Origin: Spartobacteria bacterium
Lineage (GTDB): Bacteria; Verrucomicrobiota; Verrucomicrobiia; Chthoniobacterales; Chthoniobacteraceae
Reading direction: 5' to 3'
Length of the DNA: 37,007 nucleotides
Assembly: GCA_021324825.1 (NCBI GenBank)
Contig: JAJPII010000041.1
Location: 1 to 37,007, forward strand
Below are positions 1 through 8,650 of this stretch, in pieces. The stretch's first letter is position 1. Every line of letters begins with the position of its first letter. Below the pieces are notes generated by a model. It was given only the letters and a program-made list of their open reading frames with translations. It was not told where the DNA came from and made no database searches. A program made the position numbers and the translations under genes.

Positions 1-711
1 CGGACGGAGAAACTGGTCAAGATTTACGGTGGGCGGGCGGTGGTCAACGGCGTCGACATCAACCTGCGGAGAGGCGAGATCGTCGGCCTGCTGGGGCCGA
101 ACGGCGCGGGCAAGACGACCAGCTTCTATATGATCGTCGGCCTGGTGCGGCCCAACGGAGGGCGCGTCCTTTTCCAGGACCAGGATGTGACGAACCTGCC
201 TATGTACCGTCGGGCGCGGATGGGGATGGGGTACCTGCCGCAGGAGGAATCCGTCTTCCGCAAACTCACGGTGCGCGAGAACATCATGGCGATCCTCGAA
301 ACCCAGCCGCTGAACCGGCGGGAGCGGGAAAGCCGCTGCGAGGAGTTGCTGACGCAGTTCGGCATCGAACACCTTTCGGACAATACGGCGCTGACCCTGA
401 GCGGCGGCGAAAAACGGCGGCTGACCATCGCGCGCTCCCTCGTGACGCGGCCGAGCCTCCTCATGCTGGACGAACCGTTCAGCGGGGTCGATCCCATCGC
501 CGTCTACGACGTGCAGCAGATCATTTCCAATCTGCGGGACACCGGGCTCGGCATCCTCATAACCGATCACAACGTCCGCGAGACCCTCTCGATAGTGGAT
601 CGCGCCTATCTCATTTCCGAAGGGAGGGTCGAGAGCGAGGGGTCCAAGGATTTCCTGATCAACGACCCGATCAGCCGCCAGCTTTACCTGGGAGAACGAT
701 TTAAAATGTAG
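1..711 (+). CDS. lptB: LPS export ABC transporter ATP-binding protein LptB (5' end off window)
   Basis: Cytoplasmic ATPase of the LptB2FGC complex, which extracts lipopolysaccharide from the inner membrane for transport to the outer membrane. The open frame runs from the first base, and the codons before the first internal ATG already read as LptB (EKLVKIYGGR), so the true start lies upstream of the window. 236 residues are visible, near the family's usual 240. Visible motifs are Walker A GPNGAGKTT (about residue 32 of the visible part), the Q-loop region LPQEESVF, the ABC signature LSGGEKRR, Walker B LLMLDEPF and the H-loop ITDHNVRET. The lengthy match of the signature and H-loop regions favours LptB over other ABC ATPases. 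It is followed after 19 bp by hpf, as in many Gram-negative bacteria, although rpoN, often found between them, is absent. Confidence 0.95.
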   Translation, partial: RTEKLVKIYGGRAVVNGVDINLRRGEIVGLLGPNGAGKTTSFYMIVGLVRPNGGRVLFQDQDVTNLPMYRRARMGMGYLPQEESVFRKLTVRENIMAILETQPLNRRERESRCEELLTQFGIEHLSDNTALTLSGGEKRRLTIARSLVTRPSLLMLDEPFSGVDPIAVYDVQQIISNLRDTGLGILITDHNVRETLSIVDRAYLISEGRVESEGSKDFLINDPISRQLYLGERFKM

Positions 712-730
712 CCCCCAAACGGAGATAACC

Positions 731-1306
731 ATGCAAGTCGCAAACAAAAACCTGCCGATAAAAGTCACGGGCCGCCATGTAACGGTCACGGAGCCCATCA
801 AGGAATACGCCTACAAACGGGTGGAAGGCGTCCACCTGGACTACCCCCGCATCATCGAGGCGCAGGTCATCCTGGACGTGCAGAAGTACCGGCAGACGGC
901 GGAAGTGATCCTGCATTGCAGCAACCACATAACCATCGAGGCGAGCGCGGAGACCGACGACCTGTACGCCTCCATCGACCAGGCCGTGGACAAGATCGTG
1001 CAGCAGATGCGCAAGTACAAGACGAAGATCATGCGCCAGCACCGTCCGCGGCGGCAGGAAGTGCGCCATGTCGACGAGCACGTCCTCAGCGCGGAAGGCC
1101 TCGACCTCATCGAGGAAACCGAGCCGGCGGTCATTCATACGGAGAAATACCCGGTGAAACCGATGTTTGTCGACGAGGCCGTCCTGCAGCTCGAGATGTC
1201 CAGCCGCCAGTTCGTTGTCTTCCTCAACGCCAAGAGCGAGAAATTCAACGTCCTGTATCGACGCAAGGACGGCGATTTCGGCTTGATCGACCCCTCCTTT
1301 AGTTGA
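731..1306 (+). CDS. hpf: ribosome hibernation promoting factor, long form
   Basis: Binds the 30S subunit in stationary phase and, in its long form, dimerises ribosomes into inactive 100S particles. The 191-residue length fits long HPF: an N-terminal S30AE/YfiA domain (about 8-110), a charged linker, and a C-terminal dimerisation domain (about 130-190) with the typical EKYPVKPMFVDEAVLQLE and FVVFLNAKSEKFNVLYRRKDGDFGLI (split here as FVVFLNAKSEKF and NVLYRRKDGDFGLI) segments. The start ATG at 731 has a good Shine-Dalgarno (GGAG, 8 nt upstream). The TGA stop overlaps the TTG start of hprK by 4 nt, suggesting translational coupling. The lptB-hpf order is widespread in Gram-negative bacteria; the coupling of HPF to a PTS regulator downstream hints at common control by nutrient status, which is inference. 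Confidence 0.95.
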   Translation: MQVANKNLPIKVTGRHVTVTEPIKEYAYKRVEGVHLDYPRIIEAQVILDVQKYRQTAEVILHCSNHITIEASAETDDLYASIDQAVDKIVQQMRKYKTKIMRQHRPRRQEVRHVDEHVLSAEGLDLIEETEPAVIHTEKYPVKPMFVDEAVLQLEMSSRQFVVFLNAKSEKFNVLYRRKDGDFGLIDPSFS

Positions 1307-2250
1307 ACCCAAACTTCCCCACCCTCACGGTCGGAGAATTCTTCACCAGGCATTCGGCCGGGCTGCAGATGAAACTGCTCGGCTCGGCGTCGGGATACCA
1401 CCGGCGCATCCGGGAGCCGACCATCAACCGGCCCGGGCTGGCGCTCTCGGGATTTTACACTTATTTCGCGGAAAAAAGAATCCAGGTGCTTGGCGCCGCG
1501 GAGAGATCTTACCTGCGAAGTTTGAATGAAAAGCAGGTGCGCGAACGCAGCCGCACCCTCTGTTCCCGGCGCATCCCGTGCCTCGTTGTCTCGCGCGGCG
1601 GCAAGCCCCCCCGGGAACTTCTCGAAGAAGCCGGGAAAGCGCACATCTCCGTTTTCCAGACCCCGATGATAACGATGAAGTTCATCAATGCGGCCACCAT
1701 CGCCCTGGAGATGGATTTCGCGCCCGTCTGTTCGGAGCACGGAAGCATGGTGGACATCCTGGGCGTCGGGACGCTGGTGCGCGGCTCCAGCGGCATCGGG
1801 AAGAGCGAATGCGTCCTGGGCCTCATCGAGCGCGGACACAGCCTTGTCAGCGACGACGTCACGCGGCTCCGGGCCTTCGAAGGCCGCGAATTGATCGGCG
1901 CCGCGCCCAACCTCACCCGCCACCACATGGAAGTCAGGGGGTTGGGCATCATCGACGTCACGGCGATTTTCGGCATCGGCAGCATCCGGACTGAAAAGCG
2001 TTTGGACTTGATTGTTACACTAAAAGATTGGCAGGACCTCGAAGAAGTGGATAGGATAGGCTTGGAACAGGAATACTATGAGATAATGGGCATCCTGGTG
2101 CCCCATATCACCATACCTGTCAGGGTGGGAAGGGACTTGGCGCGCCTGGTTGAGGTGGCCGCCCTGGATCAGAAATTGAAGGCGCTGGGCCAGAATAGCG
2201 CGATGCGATTTAACGAACGACTTTTGGAAGCGATGAAGAAAGACAGATAA
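1303..2250 (+). CDS. hprK: HPr kinase/phosphorylase
   Basis: Bifunctional enzyme that phosphorylates HPr on its regulatory serine using ATP or PPi and removes that phosphate by phosphorolysis. The 315 residues match the family's usual 310-320. An N-terminal HprK_N domain (about 1-135) precedes a catalytic domain with Walker A GSSGIGKS at residues 161-168, a conserved EHG histidine at 146, and the DD pair at 184-185. The family signature MEVRGLGIIDV follows at about 211. These residues have the spacing expected for active HprK. The start is a TTG overlapping the hpf stop; no in-frame ATG occurs before the conserved N-terminal segment. The stop TAA shares one base with the ATG of ptsH, so enzyme and substrate are translated together. 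Confidence 0.95.
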   Translation: MNPNFPTLTVGEFFTRHSAGLQMKLLGSASGYHRRIREPTINRPGLALSGFYTYFAEKRIQVLGAAERSYLRSLNEKQVRERSRTLCSRRIPCLVVSRGGKPPRELLEEAGKAHISVFQTPMITMKFINAATIALEMDFAPVCSEHGSMVDILGVGTLVRGSSGIGKSECVLGLIERGHSLVSDDVTRLRAFEGRELIGAAPNLTRHHMEVRGLGIIDVTAIFGIGSIRTEKRLDLIVTLKDWQDLEEVDRIGLEQEYYEIMGILVPHITIPVRVGRDLARLVEVAALDQKLKALGQNSAMRFNERLLEAMKKDR

Positions 2251-2561
2251 TGGGTTTATTAAGCCGGAAACCCGCCGTGGAACCGACGGAAAAAAAGTGG
2301 GTCAAGGAGTTGACGATCGTCAACAAACTGGGGCTGCACGCGCGCCCCTCGGCCATGTTCGTGAAGGTCTGCAACCGCTACAAGGCGGATATATGGGTGG
2401 AGAAGGACGGCGAATCGGTAAACGGCAAGAGCATCATGGGTTTGATGATGCTCGCCGCGGGGCACGGCTCGAAGCTGCGCGTCACCTGCGAGGGGATCGA
2501 CGGCGAGAAAGCTCTGCAGGAAATCGAAGTGTTGATCCAAAGGCGCTTCGATGAAGATTAA
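2250..2561 (+). CDS. ptsH: phosphocarrier protein HPr
   Basis: Small cytoplasmic phosphocarrier that receives phosphate from enzyme I on a histidine and is a regulatory substrate of HprK on a serine. The motif NKLGLHARPSA places the phosphohistidine at His30, and NGKSIMGLMML places the regulatory serine at Ser61. The 31-residue spacing equals that of His15/Ser46 in classical HPr, so both sites are present. The 103-residue length exceeds the usual 85-90 because of a charged N-terminal extension of about 15 residues. The ATG overlaps the hprK stop by one base (TAATG). It lies between its two partner enzymes, hprK and ptsI. No EII gene is in the window. Confidence 0.95.
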   Translation: MGLLSRKPAVEPTEKKWVKELTIVNKLGLHARPSAMFVKVCNRYKADIWVEKDGESVNGKSIMGLMMLAAGHGSKLRVTCEGIDGEKALQEIEVLIQRRFDED

Positions 2562-2612
2562 CCTCCCGCTCTCCATCCCTTCCAATGAAAGGGGACTCGT
2601 CCGCTCGGTCTC

Positions 2613-4376
2613 ATGAGCGACGAAGCCCGGCCTGAAAAACGGTTTCACGGTGTCGGCGTATCGCCCGGCATCGCGCGCGGCAGTCTCGTCGTCTATCGCA
2701 CCGAGGAGGAAGCCCCCCAGGCGCGGCATATCGAGGAGAGCGAGATCCCTTCGGAGATCGGCCGCTTCGAGACGGCCCTCATCGCCACGCGCAGCCAGAT
2801 CCTGGAGATGCAGCAGAAGATCGCCGAAGCCATCGGCGCGAAGGACGCGGGCATCTTCGACGCCCATCTGCTCGTGGTGGAAGACCGCACCCTCATCGAC
2901 GAAGTGCTGCGGACGCTCTCCCGCGACAAGCACAACGTGGAATACGTCTTCCAGCAGGTCGCCAACCGCTATTCCAAAACCTTGAGCGAGATCGACGACC
3001 CGTATCTGCGGGAGCGGGCGCTCGACATCCACGACGTGGCGCGCCGGGTCGTCCATAACCTGATGGGCAAATCCATCAAGACTCTCGCGGGCATCCATCA
3101 CAAGCACATCCTCGTCTCGCACAACCTGACGCCTTCCGACACCGCGCAACTGAACCGCTCCCTGGTGCTCGGCTTCGCCACCGACGTGGGGAGCAAGACC
3201 TCGCACACGGCCATCATGGCCCGTTCGCTGAACATCCCGGCCGTGGTCGGCTTGCATGACGCGAGCGAAGCTCTCGTGACGGGCGACCAGGTCCTCCTCG
3301 ACGGCTACAACGGCTTCCTCATCGTCAACCCGAGCGACCAGACCCTGTGGGAATACGGCGAACTGGAAGTCAAGATGGGAGCGGTCGAGGAAAAGTTGAC
3401 CCAGTTGCGGGAGACGGCTTCGACCACGCTGGACGGCAGGCACATCACCCTGTCGGCGAACATCGAGCTGCCCGAGGACGTGGAAGCGGTCAAGAAATCG
3501 GGCGCGGAAGGCATCGGCCTGTACCGGACGGAATTCTGCTATCTGAACCGGACGGAGTTTCCGGGCGAGGAGGAGCAATTCGACAACTACCACCGCGTCG
3601 CCAAAGCCATCCTGCCGGAATCGGTCATCATCCGCACCCTCGATCTCGGCGGCGACAAGTTCACGGGGGTCATGGAGGCAGAGATCGAGTCAAACCCGTT
3701 TCTCGGGTGGCGGGCCATCCGCTTTTGCCTCGAAAAAGTCGATGTCTTCAAGATACAGCTTCGCGCGATCCTTCGGGCCAGCGCGCTCGGCAACGTGCGA
3801 CTGATGTATCCCATGATCTCCGGCGTCGAGGAAATGCGGCGCGCCAACGCCATCCTGGAGGAATGCCGCCAGGAACTGCGCGCGGAAGGGGTCTTCTTCG
3901 ATGAAAAAATGGAGGTCGGCGCGATGATCGAAGTGCCGAGCGCGGCCATCTCGGCGGACTTGATCGCGCGGGAAGCGGCCTTCTTCAGCCTGGGGACGAA
4001 CGACCTCATCCAATACACCATCGCCATCGACCGCGTGAACGAGCGGATAGCCCATCTCTATGAACCGACGCACCCCGCCATCATCCGGCTCATCAAAACC
4101 ACGGTGGACGCCGGGCACGCGCACGGGCGCTGGGTCGGGCTTTGCGGCGAGATCGCCGGCGAAGTCATCCTGACCCCGCTGCTGATCGGCCTCGGCGTCG
4201 ACGAACTGAGCACCGGCGCCGCCCTGGTGCCGAGGGTCAAACGCGCCGTCCAGAGCCTGGATATGAACGTCTGCCGCCGGCTCGTGGAGGAAGTGTTGCA
4301 GTGCGACAGCTCGGACGTCATCCTCGCCAAGTGCGAGGAGGTCGCCAAGAGCCACTACCCCGATCTTCTCGGCTGA
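2613..4376 (+). CDS. ptsI: phosphoenolpyruvate-protein phosphotransferase (PTS enzyme I)
   Basis: Transfers phosphate from phosphoenolpyruvate to HPr, the first step of the phosphotransferase system. 587 residues, the length of a standard enzyme I; there is no N-terminal GAF domain, so it is not the nitrogen-type PtsP. In order: an N-terminal HPr-binding and phosphohistidine region with GSKTSHTAIMARS (active His198), the TIM-barrel domain with GIGLYRTEF, the PEP-binding stretch with SLGTNDLIQYT, and the catalytic cysteine in GLCGEIAGE (Cys511). All key residues look intact. The start ATG at 2613 is 51 bp after ptsH and lacks a strong Shine-Dalgarno; a GGGG lies too far away (about 20 nt). Alternative starts would cut into the conserved N-terminus, so 2613 is kept. 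Confidence 0.95.
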   Translation: MSDEARPEKRFHGVGVSPGIARGSLVVYRTEEEAPQARHIEESEIPSEIGRFETALIATRSQILEMQQKIAEAIGAKDAGIFDAHLLVVEDRTLIDEVLRTLSRDKHNVEYVFQQVANRYSKTLSEIDDPYLRERALDIHDVARRVVHNLMGKSIKTLAGIHHKHILVSHNLTPSDTAQLNRSLVLGFATDVGSKTSHTAIMARSLNIPAVVGLHDASEALVTGDQVLLDGYNGFLIVNPSDQTLWEYGELEVKMGAVEEKLTQLRETASTTLDGRHITLSANIELPEDVEAVKKSGAEGIGLYRTEFCYLNRTEFPGEEEQFDNYHRVAKAILPESVIIRTLDLGGDKFTGVMEAEIESNPFLGWRAIRFCLEKVDVFKIQLRAILRASALGNVRLMYPMISGVEEMRRANAILEECRQELRAEGVFFDEKMEVGAMIEVPSAAISADLIAREAAFFSLGTNDLIQYTIAIDRVNERIAHLYEPTHPAIIRLIKTTVDAGHAHGRWVGLCGEIAGEVILTPLLIGLGVDELSTGAALVPRVKRAVQSLDMNVCRRLVEEVLQCDSSDVILAKCEEVAKSHYPDLLG

Positions 4377-4384
4377 CCTCTCGC

Positions 4385-5041
4385 TTGAAAGCGCAACGGA
4401 TTATCGTGGCCGCCTCGGTGCTGGCGAGTGACTTCACGAACATCGCCGGGGAAGTGCGGCGCATCGAGGCGGCGGGCGCCGACTGGTTCCACCTCGACAT
4501 CATGGACGGGCATTTCGTGGATAACATCTCCTTCGGCCCGGCGATGGTCGCCGCGGTCAAGAAATGCACCGCGCTTCCCGTCGACGTGCATCTGATGATC
4601 GAGCGCCCCGAGCATTACTTCGGGCGTTTCCAGGGCGCGGACAACATCACGATCCACGTCGAAATCGCCGGGGATGTCGCCGGGACGCTCCGCGCCATCC
4701 GCGCATCGGGGCGGACAGCCGGCCTCGCGTTGAGTCCCGACACCCCGTTTGAGAAAGTCGAGCCGTTCCTGGGCGGGATCGACCTCCTGCTGGTCATGAC
4801 CGTGCGCCCCGGTTTCGGAGGCCAGAAATTCATGCCGGAGACGCTGGAAAAGATAACCGCCGCAGCCGAGTGGCAACGCCGGCATTCCAGGGAATTCCTC
4901 ATCGAAGTGGACGGCGGGATCAACACGGAAACAGCCGCCCTGGCGGCGGGGCTGGGCGCCTCGGTCATGGTGGCGGGCACTTCGGTATTCGCCGCGCCGG
5001 ACGCCGCGGAGGCCATCCGCTCCCTGCGCGTCCCATCCTAA
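4385..5041 (+). CDS. rpe: ribulose-phosphate 3-epimerase
   Basis: Interconverts D-ribulose 5-phosphate and D-xylulose 5-phosphate in the pentose phosphate pathway; a cytoplasmic metal-dependent TIM barrel. The product is 218 residues, a normal length. Visible motifs are the N-terminal VAASVLASDF (usually APSILSADF), the metal-binding FHLDIMDGHFV, VDVHLMIERP, the loop MTVRPGFGGQ and the phosphate-binding VDGGINTE. The open frame extends far upstream inside ptsI, but homology begins at a TTG at 4385, 8 bp after the ptsI stop; there is no in-frame ATG before the conserved segment. No clear Shine-Dalgarno is seen, so coupling to ptsI translation is likely. It ends 41 bp from the convergent histidine kinase gene. 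Confidence 0.93.
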   Translation: MKAQRIIVAASVLASDFTNIAGEVRRIEAAGADWFHLDIMDGHFVDNISFGPAMVAAVKKCTALPVDVHLMIERPEHYFGRFQGADNITIHVEIAGDVAGTLRAIRASGRTAGLALSPDTPFEKVEPFLGGIDLLLVMTVRPGFGGQKFMPETLEKITAAAEWQRRHSREFLIEVDGGINTETAALAAGLGASVMVAGTSVFAAPDAAEAIRSLRVPS

Positions 5042-5082
5042 AAGCGCGCGCCATGCATTTTTGGCCGCTCTTGGTTGCCTGG

Positions 5083-8000
5083 TTATGCCAACTGGCTCTG
5101 GACGAAGTCGTGGTAGACCATGTTTTCCTGGCTCGACTCCACGACTTCCTGCACGATGCGGCAGAGGTCCGATATCTCGTACGGTTTGGCGATGCACCCC
5201 ACGAAGCCATATTCCTGGTAACGGCTCATGACCGGGTCGGTGGCGTAGCCGCTTGAGACGATGGCGCGGATGGAAGGCTCTATCTCGCGCAGCCGCTTGA
5301 TCGCCTCCTGCCCGCCCATCCCGCCGGGGATCGTCAAGTCCGAGATGACCGCCACGAACGGGTCGCCTTCGTTCCTGGCTTCCTGGTAGACCTTGATGGC
5401 CTCGGCGCCGTCGTGCGTTTCCGTGACGGTGAATCCCATGGGCGTCAGCGCGTGGCTGACGAGCGCGCAGATCGCCTCTTCGTCGTCGATGACCAATATC
5501 TTGCCCCTGCCGGCATAGGGCTGGTCGGGGATTGTGAGAGGCTTTGTCATCGAAAGCTCCTTGTCGGACGCGGGCAGGTAAATCGTGAAGAGCGAACCCG
5601 AGCCGGCGCTCGATTCGACGGTGATGAGGCCGTCGTGGTTCTTTATGATGGAGTAGGACGTGGCGAGGCCGAGGCCGCTGGCGCGCGGCTTGGTGGTGAA
5701 ATACGGGTCGAAGATTTTCTTGATGTACTCTTCCGGTATGCCGATGCCTTCGTCCTGCACGGAGATTCTGATGTAGTTGCCCGGGCGCAGCGGCGCGAGG
5801 CTCGGCAGCTCCTCGTTGAGCGTGAAGTTGTTGCAGATGACCGTGACGGCGCCGCCGGCGGGCATCGATTCCTGCGCGTTGTTGGCGACGTTGGTGATGA
5901 CCTGGCTTATCTGGCCGGAATCGATCTCCACGGACCAGAGGTCGGTCGGCATCTCGATATGGGTGCGGATGCTGGCCATGTTGAGCGAGGTGGTGACCGT
6001 CTCGCGGATGAGCTGGCCGATGGAAGCCGTCTTCTTGAGCGGCGCCCCGCCTTTCGCGAAGGTGAGGAGTTGCTGGGCCAGGTCCTGCGCGCGTAAGGCC
6101 GCCTTTTTCGCCGAGGCGAGCCGTGTGTGGATATCCTCCTCCGGGTCGAGCGTGAGGAGAGAGAGGGAGAGGTTTCCGATGATGGCTGTGAGGAGATTGT
6201 TAAAGTCGTGCGCGATGCCGCCCGCGGCGATTCCCAGCGACTCGAGTTTCTCCGCCTTGCGCCGTTCCTCCTCGGCTTTCTGCTTTTCCGTGATGTCGCG
6301 GAAGACGAGGACGACGCCGACTTTCCGGTTCGCCTTGTCGCGGATGGGGGAGGCGCTGTTCTCGATGAGCCGCTCGCTGCCGTCGCGCGAGACGATGACC
6401 GCGTGGCTGGCGGCGCCGACGACGGAGCCGGTCTCGATGATCCGCTCGACAGCGTTCTGACTCGGGGTTCGCGTCCGTTCGTTCAGGAGGTTGAAGACGT
6501 TGACCAGCGGCTCGCCGATGGCCTGGTCCTGCGGCCAGCCCGTGAGCTTCTCGGCCACCTTGTTCAGGAGCAGGATTTTTCCGTTCATGTCGGTCGTGAT
6601 GAACCCGTCCCCGATGGACCGCAATGTGACGGCCAGGCGCTCTTTTTCAGCCGCCAGGTCTTCCTCGAAGCGTTTGCGCTCGATCTCCGCGCCAGCGCGG
6701 GCGGCGAAAATCTGGAGGGTCGATTCGGCGATCTGGATGTCCTCCATCTCCTTCGTGTCCAGGACGCCCATGACGCCGACCGGCACCCCCTTGTGATCGG
6801 TGAGCGGCATGGCCACGAAGCTCTCGACCTTCAGTTCGTTCAGGATTTCGTCGTTGGGGAATTTCTCCCGCACGCCGCTGGGATAGGCGCGGAAGCCTTT
6901 CTTCAGGACTTCCTCGCAAATGGTGTTCGTGAGCTTGTAGTTGGCCTTGCGCCGGATGTTGCCGTGCTCGGCGATGATCATGGAACAGCCGCCGCCCGTC
7001 TTGACGGTTTCGATGACGAACGCGAAATCGCTCTGGAGGGCTTTCGAGAGTTGTTTTACAAGCGAGCGGACAAATTCCTCGCCCGTGGTGGCCGAGACGC
7101 CCAGGCCGATGTGCCGCAGCGTTTCCTCGGAGCGTTTGCGGGCGCTCACGTCGCGAATGAGGGCGACGTAGACCTTGGCGCCGGAGACCTTCATCTCGCT
7201 CAACGAAATCTCGATGGGGAACGGGTAGTAGTTCTGGCGATGGCCCACGGCCATGATGCTCCCCCGCCCGAGGTTCGTCATGTCGTGCATGAGGAGCCTC
7301 TGGGGGATGAGTTTTACGATCCCCTTGCCGATCATCTCGGAGGCTTTGTAGCCGAACATTTTCTCCGCCGCGGGGTTCATCGATTGCACGAGGCCCTGGG
7401 CGTTCATCGTCAGGACGCCGTCCATCGTCGTCTCGATGATGGAGCGGGTCTGCGCCTCGGAGGAAGCGATCTTGCGCAGGTGCTTGCGGTACGCCGCGAA
7501 GCTGTACCAACTCGAGGCGACGAGGAATCCCATCGCCACCACGCAAAGCGCCGAGAAACCGGCGGTGCGGGCTATGCGCCCCGTCTCCGCGCGGAAGTTG
7601 GCCTGCCGGTAAACGCCTTCCTGGGCGCGGTCGAAGTCGGTCACGGCCGTGTGGACTTTGTCCATCATCTCCTTGCCGCGGCTTTGGGCCACGACGGCCA
7701 CCACGTCCTTGCGCGTCTGGCGCGCCTCGATCTGCGGCAGCGCGGCCTCGTTGCGCCACTGGTCGAGTTGCTGGTCGATCTTCGCGAGCAACGCAAGCTG
7801 GGCCGGGTTGTCGCTCAGCAGGACGGCGAGGTGGCCGTGGATGACGTCATACTCGGAGGAGGCGTTCTGATAGCTCGCGAGCGATGTCTTTTGCCCGGTG
7901 AGGAGGTAGCCCCACTTCGCCTTCTCCATTTCGGAGATGACGCTTTCCAGCTTCGGCGCGTACACGAGCACCTCGAAGGAGGCGCCCGCGAACTGCTGAT

Positions 8001-8634
8001 CCTTGGTGAGCGAACGCACGGCGGCCTGCTCGTCATCCTGCAAATTCTGGAGATATTTTCGGGCGTCCTCCAGGAGCGTGTTGCCAAGGGTCGAGCGGAG
8101 CACCTCGCCGGGGGAGATCGCTTCCGGGCTTTGGGGCGCCTTGCCGAGCGCCTCGTGCATGCCGGGGATGACAGTCTGCGAAAGCCATTGCTCGATGCCC
8201 TGACGTATGCGCGGGACGTGCTGCCGCTCGCGCGGGTCCGCCTTGACGAGGGTGTCCAGCTCATCCAGCCGGGAGAGGAGCATGGCCTTCCGCGGCTCAA
8301 ACGGCTGCAAATACTGCTCCTGCCCCGTGAGGAGATACCCCCGGTAACCGGTCTCAAGATTGTTCAGGTCATTCTCGACCTTGTTCGTGAGGCGCAAGAC
8401 TTCCAGCGTCCGGGCGCGGAGGCTGTCGTTGCGATGATCGCGCATGGCGGAAAAAAGGAGCGCGCCCACCAGCAGGGTTATCGCCAGGATGCCCACGAAG
8501 TAGGAGCCGAGAACCTTCCCGTTGAAATAGTCGTCGGCGGCCAGCCATTCGCGGGTTTTCCGGATGGGATTGATCTTCTGGGCAAGCGAAGGCATCTCGT
8601 CCCATTTCGTAGCTAGAACCATACCCGGCGCCAT
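5083..8634 (-). CDS. membrane hybrid sensor histidine kinase (CHASE3-CHASE3-PAS-GAF-PAS-kinase-REC)
   Basis: 1183-residue sensor kinase with a fused receiver. A membrane segment at about 42-63 and another at about 355-378 bracket a large extracytoplasmic region. That region contains two CHASE3-like units; each carries a GYLLTGQ motif. The cytoplasmic part has a PAS domain (about 392-505), a GAF domain (about 520-665), a second PAS (about 675-790, ending FRDITEKQ), a phosphoacceptor H-box GGIAHDFNNLL with His809, an N-box NVANNAQES, a G1 box DEGIGIP and a G2 box ASGLGLA. A C-terminal receiver (about 1040-1165) has VIDDEE and the acceptor Asp1099 in ISDLTIPGG. The start at 8634 is the furthest ATG, 16 bp after apt; an internal ATG at 8595 is also possible. 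It appears co-transcribed with apt. The signal and target are unknown, and no separate response regulator is adjacent. Confidence 0.9.
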   Translation of the reverse strand: MAPGMVLATKWDEMPSLAQKINPIRKTREWLAADDYFNGKVLGSYFVGILAITLLVGALLFSAMRDHRNDSLRARTLEVLRLTNKVENDLNNLETGYRGYLLTGQEQYLQPFEPRKAMLLSRLDELDTLVKADPRERQHVPRIRQGIEQWLSQTVIPGMHEALGKAPQSPEAISPGEVLRSTLGNTLLEDARKYLQNLQDDEQAAVRSLTKDQQFAGASFEVLVYAPKLESVISEMEKAKWGYLLTGQKTSLASYQNASSEYDVIHGHLAVLLSDNPAQLALLAKIDQQLDQWRNEAALPQIEARQTRKDVVAVVAQSRGKEMMDKVHTAVTDFDRAQEGVYRQANFRAETGRIARTAGFSALCVVAMGFLVASSWYSFAAYRKHLRKIASSEAQTRSIIETTMDGVLTMNAQGLVQSMNPAAEKMFGYKASEMIGKGIVKLIPQRLLMHDMTNLGRGSIMAVGHRQNYYPFPIEISLSEMKVSGAKVYVALIRDVSARKRSEETLRHIGLGVSATTGEEFVRSLVKQLSKALQSDFAFVIETVKTGGGCSMIIAEHGNIRRKANYKLTNTICEEVLKKGFRAYPSGVREKFPNDEILNELKVESFVAMPLTDHKGVPVGVMGVLDTKEMEDIQIAESTLQIFAARAGAEIERKRFEEDLAAEKERLAVTLRSIGDGFITTDMNGKILLLNKVAEKLTGWPQDQAIGEPLVNVFNLLNERTRTPSQNAVERIIETGSVVGAASHAVIVSRDGSERLIENSASPIRDKANRKVGVVLVFRDITEKQKAEEERRKAEKLESLGIAAGGIAHDFNNLLTAIIGNLSLSLLTLDPEEDIHTRLASAKKAALRAQDLAQQLLTFAKGGAPLKKTASIGQLIRETVTTSLNMASIRTHIEMPTDLWSVEIDSGQISQVITNVANNAQESMPAGGAVTVICNNFTLNEELPSLAPLRPGNYIRISVQDEGIGIPEEYIKKIFDPYFTTKPRASGLGLATSYSIIKNHDGLITVESSAGSGSLFTIYLPASDKELSMTKPLTIPDQPYAGRGKILVIDDEEAICALVSHALTPMGFTVTETHDGAEAIKVYQEARNEGDPFVAVISDLTIPGGMGGQEAIKRLREIEPSIRAIVSSGYATDPVMSRYQEYGFVGCIAKPYEISDLCRIVQEVVESSQENMVYHDFVQSQLA

Positions 8635-8650
8635 TCCGGGGATAAAATTT

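Noticed and set aside
6127..8616. Plus-strand open frame of 829 codons opposite the hybrid histidine kinase
   Set aside because: It is a shadow of the kinase gene, with a low-complexity aspartate/valine/histidine-rich product and no Shine-Dalgarno or domain.
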